From Actinomycetota bacterium (GTDB taxonomy: Bacteria; Actinomycetota; Actinomycetes; S36-B12; UBA5976), in contig RGCY01000022.1 in NCBI GenBank assembly GCA_009918865.1, positions 1 to 11,916 of the forward strand: 11,916 nucleotides of DNA, read 5' to 3'. The translations under genes were made by a program, and so were the position numbers. The stretch's first letter is position 1; every line of letters begins with the position of its first letter. The notes under the pieces were generated by a model. The model searched no databases, was not told the DNA's origin, and saw only the letters and a program-made list of their open reading frames with translations. This document shows, in pieces, positions 6,170 through 11,916 of this stretch.

Positions 6170-6311
6170 TGTGCCGACGTGACGGGGATTCGAGAGTAAT
6201 AACTCTCGCGATGCTGAGTAAGGGTCGTTTCAGCGACCGCTGCAGTTAAACGCCATGTTCATGGCTCAGCGCGGCGAACCCCTGCACGCTCGCGCTCCGG
6301 ATGCTCGTCTT
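6170..6311. terminator. Convergent menF/menD spacer with three stem-loops
   Basis: These 142 bases separate two converging genes and carry three inverted repeats. CGAGAGT/ACTCTCG (6191-6208) is a perfect 7-base-pair stem with loop AATA. GGTCG/CGACC (6223-6238) has a 6-base loop and competes with GCTGA/TCAGC (6213-6234). GCCATG/CATGGC (6252-6265) is a perfect palindromic stem. None is followed by a run of T in either direction, so they look like bidirectional, U-tract-poor termination or RNA-stabilising structures. No gene is seen here. Confidence 0.5.
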
Positions 6312-7967
6312 CTAACTTTGTAGTTGAGCGCGCAGATTTCGTGATTGCTCTCGGTTCGCCGCTTTGACCACGATGACACCTGGTGTGCGAGTGGCCAACT
6401 GCGCAGCAAGTTCAGCGCGTGTTTCCACACCAACTGCGTTGACTCCGTAGCCACGAGCGACGTTGACCAGATTCATGTTGTGTGGGGTGCCGAACACTCG
6501 CTCGAACCACGGTTGAAATTCCTCAGCACCTTGTTCGAGGTCGCTGAAGATTGCACCACCGTTGTCATCCACGACCACGACAGTCAACGGTGCGGGCGCT
6601 TCACCAGCAACGTTGAGCAAGCCGTTGCTGCCATGCAGGAAGGCAATGTCACCAATGAGTAAGTACGTGTGCTGCTGCTGTGACAATGCCACGCCTGCTG
6701 CCGTTGAGATGAGACCATCAATGCCGTTCACACCGAGATTGGCGACCACTGTGGGCCCAGCAAAGTCAGCCATCACATCAACATCACGAATGCTGCGTGA
6801 TGCTGCTGCAAACACCAGTGCATTGTGGTGTGCCGCGAACTCAAGAACTTCGGCCGCGACGTGTAGACCACTAGGCGCAGCAGTAGTTGATTCCAGCACC
6901 GATTGAACGTGCATGGATGCTCGCTCATCTGCCGTGTGCCAACTTTGAAGCCAGGTCGGTTCAACCTCCAGCGTTGATTGCAACGCTGTGAGCACAGGTT
7001 CGGCTTGTGCCAACTTCAGCACCATTGTGGCCGTTGCAAACGGATCAGCACCCAAACCTTCAGCCGCAAATGCGATGTGAGTGTTCGCCCGTTCACACAG
7101 CCGTCGAAGGTGCCGTCCGAGTCCGAAGCGTCCGAGTGATATCACGGAGGTGATGCCTTCGCTGACCGCATCCGTCATCAGTGCGTGCCGACGCACCGCT
7201 ACGCGCGCGTCACGACTTCCTGCGGTCGGTTCCATCAACACCGGGATGCCAACAGTTACTGCAAAATCGAGTGCGCACTGCACCACGTTGCGTTCATGCT
7301 GTGGGATATCGCCGATCACCATGACCGGGCGATTGCCAAGCGCGGGGAGGTCCAATGGCGGCGAATCAATATCCGCTGCCTGGCTGATGTCAAACGGTTC
7401 AGCCTCGCGCAGAGCCGGCCATTCAACGTGGCTTGCCAACAGTGGTTCCGCAAGATGTATGTTCACATGCACCGGCCCACGCTGCGGACCGCAGGCCGCA
7501 CTCCACGCAACCCGTGCCCGATCAGCCGCGACATGATGATCAGCACCCGTGCCAATGGTGAAACTGGCAAGCGCATTCGCGGCGTACAACTGGTCTTGGC
7601 GAATCGTCTGACTGGCTCCGCGCTGCGCCGCACCCTCTGGGCGATCTGCCGTAAGAACAATCATCGGCACCTGCGAATAGAAAGCTTCAGCCACCGCTGG
7701 CGCAAAGTTCGCCGCTGCTGTGCCTGATGTGCAGCACAACAGTGTTGGAATCCCACTTAGTTTGCTCAAGCCGAGGGCAAGAAATGCGGCCTCGCGCTCA
7801 TCAATTCGAACATGCAAGGTCAGCAAGCCTTGCTGCTCAGCCTGTGCTAGCAGGATGGAGATGGGTGCGTTACGAGAACCTGGTGATAACACCGCGTGCT
7901 TGACCCCAAGGTCAATCAGCCGCTGCACACATGCGTGTGCCAATGATGTCGCCGCAGACTCAGTCAC
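6312..7967 (-). CDS. menD: SEPHCHC synthase (thiamine diphosphate enzyme)
   Basis: MenD decarboxylates 2-oxoglutarate and adds the succinyl semialdehyde unit to isochorismate, using ThDP and Mg2+. From GTG 7967 the protein has 551 residues, the usual family length. SPGSRNAP (28-35) and the DERE region with E57 (ThDP-activating glutamate position) are followed by CCTSGTAAANF (79-89), ADRPE and the GASQTIRQDQ stretch. The C-terminal ThDP/Mg2+ motif starts with GD (439-440) and ends in DDNGGAIF (467-474). The frame is open to an ATG at 8024, but that would overlap the previous gene by 50 bases, add 19 unconserved residues and lack a ribosome site. GTG 7967 leaves 7 bases after the DinB-like stop and begins right before the conserved helix, so it is preferred. 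It is the last gene of the menB-menC-DinB-menD run. Confidence 0.95.
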   Translation of the reverse strand: MTESAATSLAHACVQRLIDLGVKHAVLSPGSRNAPISILLAQAEQQGLLTLHVRIDEREAAFLALGLSKLSGIPTLLCCTSGTAAANFAPAVAEAFYSQVPMIVLTADRPEGAAQRGASQTIRQDQLYAANALASFTIGTGADHHVAADRARVAWSAACGPQRGPVHVNIHLAEPLLASHVEWPALREAEPFDISQAADIDSPPLDLPALGNRPVMVIGDIPQHERNVVQCALDFAVTVGIPVLMEPTAGSRDARVAVRRHALMTDAVSEGITSVISLGRFGLGRHLRRLCERANTHIAFAAEGLGADPFATATMVLKLAQAEPVLTALQSTLEVEPTWLQSWHTADERASMHVQSVLESTTAAPSGLHVAAEVLEFAAHHNALVFAAASRSIRDVDVMADFAGPTVVANLGVNGIDGLISTAAGVALSQQQHTYLLIGDIAFLHGSNGLLNVAGEAPAPLTVVVVDDNGGAIFSDLEQGAEEFQPWFERVFGTPHNMNLVNVARGYGVNAVGVETRAELAAQLATRTPGVIVVKAANREQSRNLRAQLQS

Positions 7968-7974
7968 GACAGCG

Positions 7975-8451
7975 TCACGACCTGCCACTTGCTTTGAGAA
8001 TCTGCTCAGCGTGCTCTTCGGCATGCCGCGCGTAAATGTTCAACCAGTCGCGCACTGTGTAGCGGCCCGATTCCGTGTGGACACCTTCACGGTCAAAGTC
8101 GTCTTCAGCCATACGAGTCAACACTCGTGCACTCGCGGCTCGCACTGCCCGCAGCACTGCGACTGAGTCATCAATCGGTTCCGTGGTGTAACCCAGCGGG
8201 GCGCATGCGGCCCAGCGCTCTTCGTCGTACCCGAGAATCGTGGTGCCCGAAGACTCTGCGAGCAATCGACGTAGACGCACATAGGCATTGGTTTCGCTGT
8301 CTGCCAGATGGTGAACCACCATCCGCGCAGTCCAACCACCAGCATCACTGCGATCAAGATCAGCATCCGACAGCATCGCTAGTGCAGCATCAATCAAGCC
8401 CACACCGGCTTGGTAACGCCGAATCAATTCGGTGGTTGCATCATCAATCAT
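7975..8451 (-). CDS. DinB/YfiT-like putative metal-binding protein in men operon
   Basis: The 158-residue protein looks like a four-helix-bundle member of the DinB superfamily (YfiT, DinB_2, mycothiol-dependent maleylpyruvate isomerase relatives). The family cues are WTARMVVHHLADSETNAYVRLRRLL (from 40), ILGYDEERWA (72-81) and YTVRDWLNIYARHAEEHAEQI (131-151). H47 or H48 together with H143 and H147 give the typical three-histidine divalent metal site. There is no signal peptide or membrane segment, so it should be cytoplasmic. Its ATG overlaps the menC stop (ATGA at 8448-8451), and menD starts 7 bases after it, so it is expressed as part of the men operon. Many family members are thiol transferases or thiol-dependent isomerases; the substrate here is unknown. 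A role in the missing MenH step is only a hypothesis from position. Confidence 0.8.
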   Translation of the reverse strand: MIDDATTELIRRYQAGVGLIDAALAMLSDADLDRSDAGGWTARMVVHHLADSETNAYVRLRRLLAESSGTTILGYDEERWAACAPLGYTTEPIDDSVAVLRAVRAASARVLTRMAEDDFDREGVHTESGRYTVRDWLNIYARHAEEHAEQILKASGRS

Positions 8452-9527
8452 GCCCCGACGCTACCAAGTGCAGCAATGTGCGTCGCAGCATCGTGTAGAC
8501 GCTGCAACCACCATGAGTGCCGCGGATCTTCTTCAGCAATCGTGTGAGCACGCAGGGCCTCCGGGTCAACAGCAACGTCGGCTTTCGAAAGAGTGCCGCG
8601 CGTGGGTAGCAGCGTCTTCGCAGTTAAGTCACCTGCAAGCAAACTCCCAGTGCCAAGACCACATGCGAGTGCCAATCCCGGAATCGCACACGCCGTGTTG
8701 AGGACATAACTCAAACCAATGGATGTATCCATTGATCCAGAAACCACCACCGGTCGCTGAATCTCCTGAACAATCCGAATGACCTCGGCAGCACCGCCCA
8801 TTGGTATCGGCTTAACAATCACCACATCGGCGGCTTCCCGGACCGCGTCAACCACCGCGGTGTCAAAGTTCTGAGCGAGCCGCAGACCTTCATCGATGGC
8901 AATGCGCACACCAGTCTCAGCCCGAACTTGCGCGCAGTCTTCAAGGTCTTGGCACGGCTGCTCCACATACTCAAGTCCGCCTGCGGCTTCTGCCAGCAGC
9001 GGAAGGATTCGAATTGCATCAGCCGCAGTCCAGGCAGCATTGGCGTCGATGCGAATGGCGCCTTGACCGACTCCAAATTCCGCATCAAGGATGGCGCGCA
9101 CCTCTCGGAGGCGAGGGATGTCGCGCTCGGTCACATCCTGAAGATGTGGGCCGAATCCGGCTGGTGATGCGACCTTTACTTTCATCGTGCGACAACCGCC
9201 TGCTGCTGCTTCGCGCGCAATCTGAACAGTGGTCGCAATATCGCCATCGGGAACGATGGCATTGACCAACACTTCGGTGCGCAGCGTCGGCAGTGGTTCA
9301 CCCCATGCCGCGTCCACAGCTGCCAGCAGCCAACGCGCGGCACCGGCTGCTGGGTAGTCGTCAAACGGGGCAAACTCCCCCACGCCACGCGGGCCGCACA
9401 GGAGTAGTCCTTCGCGATAAGTCACTCCCCGAAACTCGGTGCGCAGCGGAACTCGAAAGGCAATCGCCGATGCTTGCAATTCGGCAATAGATGGAAGCGC
9501 TACACCGAGGTGCTCAGACTTGTGCAT
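8448..9527 (-). CDS. menC: o-Succinylbenzoate synthase (enolase superfamily)
   Basis: MenC dehydrates SHCHC to o-succinylbenzoate. The 359-residue protein has the enolase-superfamily layout: an N-terminal capping domain ending near 85, then a (beta/alpha)7-beta barrel. Catalytic and metal residues are in place: the K116-V-K118 pair in TMKVKVA, metal ligands D161 in RIDANAAW, E189 in EYVEQP and D212 in IAIDEG, and the second-face lysine K239 in IVKPIPMGG. SGSMDTSIGLS (263-273) is the usual menaquinone-type end-of-barrel loop. The C-terminal 35 residues are variable. Start ATG 9527 lies 20 bases after the menB stop without a clear Shine-Dalgarno; the stop overlaps the next gene by ATGA. N-succinylamino-acid racemase is the alternative in this family, but the neighbours settle for MenC. 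Confidence 0.95.
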   Translation of the reverse strand: MHKSEHLGVALPSIAELQASAIAFRVPLRTEFRGVTYREGLLLCGPRGVGEFAPFDDYPAAGAARWLLAAVDAAWGEPLPTLRTEVLVNAIVPDGDIATTVQIAREAAAGGCRTMKVKVASPAGFGPHLQDVTERDIPRLREVRAILDAEFGVGQGAIRIDANAAWTAADAIRILPLLAEAAGGLEYVEQPCQDLEDCAQVRAETGVRIAIDEGLRLAQNFDTAVVDAVREAADVVIVKPIPMGGAAEVIRIVQEIQRPVVVSGSMDTSIGLSYVLNTACAIPGLALACGLGTGSLLAGDLTAKTLLPTRGTLSKADVAVDPEALRAHTIAEEDPRHSWWLQRLHDAATHIAALGSVGA

Positions 9528-9547
9528 TGTGCAGCGCTGGATTCATC

Positions 9548-10468
9548 TCAAGGGCGACGTGGGAATTTGCTGAAGTCAGGTGCGCGCCGCTCCACATAGG
9601 CATCGCGACCTTCTTGTGCCTCATCCGACATGTAGAACAACAGTGTGGCATCACCAGCAAGTTGCTGGATGCCGGCGAGTCCGTCATCGGCGGCATTGTG
9701 TGCGGCCTTGAGCAAGCGAAGTGACAACGGCGACATCGCCAGCATCTCTTTGCACAACGCAACTGTTGCAATCTCCAAATCTGCCAGGGGTACAACTTCA
9801 TTAACCAAACCCCACTCATACGCCTGTGCCGCGCCGTATTGACGGCAGGTGAACCACACCTCACGGCTGCGTTTTTGCCCAATGTGCGCGGCAAGTAAAC
9901 CTGAGCCATAACCGCCATCAAATGAACCAACCTTCGGTCCGGTCTGACCAAAACGTGCGTTGTCGGCTGCAACAGTCAGGTCGCACACCACATGCAAGAC
10001 ATGGCCGCCACCAATTGCATAGCCAGCGACCATCGCCACCACTGGCTTGGGTAGCCGGCGAATCGCAATCTGCAAATCCAGCACATTGAGTCGACCAATG
10101 CCGCGTTTAGCAACATCGTCATCACCGATGTATCCGTCATCGCCGCGAACTCGCTGGTCACCACCAGAACAGAACGCCCAGTCACCTTGACCGGTCAGGA
10201 TGATGGCGCCGATGCGGTCGTCATCGCGAGCACGATCGAATGCATCCAACAGTTCAGCCACTGTTTGCGGACGGAAAGCATTACGAACTGTCGGCCGGTT
10301 GATGGTGATTTTGGCCATGCCATCGGCAACTTCATATTTGATGTCATCGTATGTGCACATCACCTCCCACGCCGCGGCAGGAACGGCCGACGAAAACGCG
10401 GGATCCTTCGCCGCCGGGCTGTCAGGAGCAACGACGGGGGTCAGGGTGTGACGGTCACGGGTATCCAC
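9548..10468 (-). CDS. menB: 1,4-Dihydroxy-2-naphthoyl-CoA synthase, bicarbonate-type
   Basis: MenB closes the second ring of o-succinylbenzoyl-CoA by an intramolecular Claisen reaction. The 306-residue crotonase-fold protein has NRPTVRNAFRP (57-67), AFCSGGDQRVRGD (98-110), the oxyanion-hole GYAIGGGHVLHV (149-160) and FGQTGPKVGSFDGGYGSG (173-190). D184, Y113 and Y279 match the E. coli catalytic residues D163, Y97 and Y258. Q175, G177 and W205 match the E. coli bicarbonate site Q154, G156 and W184, so this is a type I enzyme; M. tuberculosis MenB has Asp at the Gly position and Phe at the Trp position. Start GTG 10468 gives about 33 unconserved leading residues; GTG and ATG codons at residues 36-37 are alternatives. 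GTG 10468 is kept because it lies 8 bases after a good -10. First gene of the menB-menC-DinB-menD run. Confidence 0.96.
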   Translation of the reverse strand: MDTRDRHTLTPVVAPDSPAAKDPAFSSAVPAAAWEVMCTYDDIKYEVADGMAKITINRPTVRNAFRPQTVAELLDAFDRARDDDRIGAIILTGQGDWAFCSGGDQRVRGDDGYIGDDDVAKRGIGRLNVLDLQIAIRRLPKPVVAMVAGYAIGGGHVLHVVCDLTVAADNARFGQTGPKVGSFDGGYGSGLLAAHIGQKRSREVWFTCRQYGAAQAYEWGLVNEVVPLADLEIATVALCKEMLAMSPLSLRLLKAAHNAADDGLAGIQQLAGDATLLFYMSDEAQEGRDAYVERRAPDFSKFPRRP

Positions 10469-10475
10469 GGGTGCC

Positions 10476-10482
10476 TACGCTA
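10476..10482. promoter_or_regulatory. Shared symmetric -10 of menB and menE (bidirectional)
   Basis: TACGCTA gives TACGCT on the plus strand (10476-10481), exactly 8 bases before the menE ATG at 10490. It also gives TAGCGT on the minus strand (10482-10477), exactly 8 bases before the menB GTG at 10468. The two start codons are separated by only 21 bases, so both messages must be leaderless or nearly so and the -10 elements must overlap. No Shine-Dalgarno fits on either side. No convincing -35 was seen. Confidence 0.6.
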
Positions 10483-10489
10483 ACCGTTG

Positions 10490-11695
10490 ATGACAATCTC
10501 CACAGAGCGAGCACCGTGGGTACTCGACCTCCCCGTCGGTCCGACGGCTGTTGCTGTGCTGCGTGGTGCACTAGAGCCGTATGTGCCTCGCGCAGCCGGC
10601 GTAGATGACGCGGCAGCACAGATTCGCGCGCGCGCGCCCATTACGCCGATTGCGCCCATCCCCGTGGTGAGTGCACGCATCAGTGATGAATACCGCACTC
10701 GACTCATCGCCGCAGTGCGTCCGGATATTGCGTGCCCCGATGCATGCGATGTCATCTTGACGACCTCTGGGTCAACTGGCGAGCCCAAAGCCGTGATGCA
10801 CACGTGGTCGGCCATTGAACATTCAACTCACTCACTGCATGAACGGCTCGGAGGCGCTGGCGCGTGGGTGTGTGCCCTACCCCTTCACACATCGGCTGGA
10901 TTCATGACAGTTGCGCGCTCGGTTGTCGCCGGAACACAAGCAATCGCAGTCGAAAGTCTCGGTGGGGCCACACCTTTCAATGCAGAGGTCTTTGCACACG
11001 CTGTTGCACAACTCGAATCAGGTCCCATCTACACATCACTCGTGCCGGAGATGGCACAGCGACTTCTTGGAGACGCCTCTGGCATCGACGCACTGCGCAG
11101 ATGCGATGCAGTGCTCATCGGCGGACAAGCAATTCCCGAGCCGTTGGTCTTGGCACTTCGCAGCGCCGGCGTGAATGTCGTTTTGTCATATGGCATGACT
11201 GAGACATGTGGCGGCTGCGTGTATAACGGCCAACCCCTTGCCGATGTGAATGTGTCCATCTCACACAGGCGCGTGGAGATTTGCGGACCGGTTGTCATGC
11301 TTGGATATCGCGGGTCTGAAGGAGTGATTGACACCACTACACAGCGCTGTTTCCTCACATCGGATGTGGGACATGTGACCGCCGACGGTCGGCTGGTCAT
11401 TGAGGGACGAACTGATGATGTGGTGATTGTGCACGGCGTCAATGTTTCGCTTTCCGCTGTTGAAGCCATCCTGCGCGACCTGGGTATCAATGCCATTGCG
11501 TGTGCATCGGACACAACGATTTATGCAGCAACCGCCTCGGGTCTCAGCCCTGATGAGCATCAAGCGGCAATTGCGCGCGTGAGCACAGAACTCGCTGTGC
11601 GGATAGATTTTCGGGTTGTGTCCGAAGTGCCGATGACTGCAGCAGGCAAACCTGATCGAATTGCGTTGGCTACCTTGCTTGCGAGCAATTCATGA
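10490..11695 (+). CDS. menE: o-Succinylbenzoate-CoA ligase
   Basis: MenE activates o-succinylbenzoate with ATP and ligates it to CoA. The 401-residue protein is a compact ANL-superfamily adenylating enzyme, shorter than E. coli MenE (about 450), mainly through a reduced N-terminal region. Core motifs are TTSGSTGEPK (91-100, phosphate loop), SYGMTET (233-239), TSDVG (290-294, ribose-binding Asp), GRTDDVVIVHGVNVS (306-320, hinge) and GKPDR with the catalytic lysine K387. ATG 10490 is chosen over the adjoining in-frame TTG at 10487, since ATG is the stronger start and has the 8-base spacing from the -10 that menF also shows. A (CG)6 run at 10625-10636 lies in the N-terminal part. The stop overlaps menA by ATGA. 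Confidence 0.94.
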   Translation: MTISTERAPWVLDLPVGPTAVAVLRGALEPYVPRAAGVDDAAAQIRARAPITPIAPIPVVSARISDEYRTRLIAAVRPDIACPDACDVILTTSGSTGEPKAVMHTWSAIEHSTHSLHERLGGAGAWVCALPLHTSAGFMTVARSVVAGTQAIAVESLGGATPFNAEVFAHAVAQLESGPIYTSLVPEMAQRLLGDASGIDALRRCDAVLIGGQAIPEPLVLALRSAGVNVVLSYGMTETCGGCVYNGQPLADVNVSISHRRVEICGPVVMLGYRGSEGVIDTTTQRCFLTSDVGHVTADGRLVIEGRTDDVVIVHGVNVSLSAVEAILRDLGINAIACASDTTIYAATASGLSPDEHQAAIARVSTELAVRIDFRVVSEVPMTAAGKPDRIALATLLASNS

Positions 11696-11916
11696 CCAGT
11701 GCGCGCATGTGGATTGCTGGGGCGCGTCCGCGAACACTTCCACTAGCCATCGCGCCGGTGTTGACTGCGTGTGCGCCCGTAGTGGTCGCACGTGAAGCCC
11801 GACCGGCATTCGCAGCCGGTGCAGCCTTGGTGGCACTGTTACTGCAAATTGGGGTGAACTACGCCAACGATTACTCCGATGGCATCCGCGGAACTGATGC
11901 ACAACGTGTCCGCACC
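11692..11916 (+). CDS. menA: DHNA polyprenyltransferase, N-terminal part only
   Basis: MenA is an integral membrane UbiA-family enzyme that replaces the carboxylate of 1,4-dihydroxy-2-naphthoate with a polyprenyl chain. Seventy-five codons are in the window before its right edge. The peptide starts MTSARMWIAGARPRTLPLAI, the usual MenA N-terminus, with hydrophobic segments at about 15-33 and 40-55. The prenyl-diphosphate/Mg2+ motif follows as NDYSDGIRGTD (59-69, N-D-x-x-D...D). The ATG at 11692 overlaps the menE stop (ATGA), so translation is likely coupled and the two genes form one transcript. The remaining helices and the second Asp-rich motif lie outside the window. Confidence 0.94.
   Translation, partial: MTSARMWIAGARPRTLPLAIAPVLTACAPVVVAREARPAFAAGAALVALLLQIGVNYANDYSDGIRGTDAQRVRT

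Noticed and set aside
7924..7939. Near-palindrome GCACACATGCGTGTGC in menD as another copy of the spacer motif
   Set aside because: It lies in conserved MenD coding sequence, lacks the TGCGCGCA core and is explained by codons.
10480..10815. 111-residue minus-strand open frame opposite menE
   Set aside because: It overlaps the divergent promoter and is antisense to conserved MenE motifs; low-complexity Gly/Ala/Arg composition indicates a shadow frame.
1..11916. CRISPR array, phage genes, insertion sequence or toxin-antitoxin/defence system
   Set aside because: No regularly spaced repeats, transposase or integrase motifs, or defence domains were seen; genes fill nearly the whole window with nuo and men functions.

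Overview
The window comes from an actinobacterium (Actinomycetota) of moderately high GC. The evidence is protein style (the NuoD and NuoF N-termini and the MenG signature are of actinobacterial type), many GTG starts, weak or absent Shine-Dalgarno sites before several genes, and complex I genes beside menaquinone genes. I would not name a lower rank from sequence alone. Bases 1-37 are not genomic: 5-37 is the Illumina Nextera (Tn5) read-1 adapter. The left edge is therefore a contig end with untrimmed adapter, most likely from a shotgun metagenome or single-cell assembly.

Layout. (1) 38-3852, minus strand: the start of a complex I operon, read nuoA-nuoB-nuoC-nuoD-nuoE-nuoF. Three 4-base ATGA overlaps join nuoB to nuoE, and nuoF is cut by the adapter after 54 complete codons. 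(2) 3853-4131: non-coding spacer carrying the nuo leader, a candidate promoter and several palindromes. (3) 4132-4824, minus: menG, divergent from menF (4916-6169, plus). (4) 6170-6311: convergent spacer with three stem-loops. (5) 6312-10468, minus: an apparent operon menB-menC-DinB-like gene-menD. (6) 10469-10489: a 21-base divergent promoter region. (7) 10490-11916, plus: menE and the start of menA, overlapping by ATGA and running off the window.

Together the genes make and use menaquinone. MenF turns chorismate into isochorismate, MenD adds the succinyl semialdehyde unit, MenC makes o-succinylbenzoate, MenE ligates CoA, MenB closes the naphthoate ring, MenA prenylates and MenG methylates. 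The resulting menaquinone is the electron acceptor of the NADH dehydrogenase encoded next to it. No MenH or DHNA-CoA thioesterase is seen. A small DinB/YfiT-like putative metalloprotein is translationally coupled between menC and menD.

Most of the window is orthodox respiratory metabolism; I see no phage, transposon, CRISPR or defence system. The points most worth a second look are the DinB-like protein in the place of MenH; a nearly symmetric -10 element that could fire menB and menE in both directions, both apparently leaderless; the same promoter motif before menF; a bicarbonate-type (type I) MenB; and the in-frame adapter-nuoF chimera.
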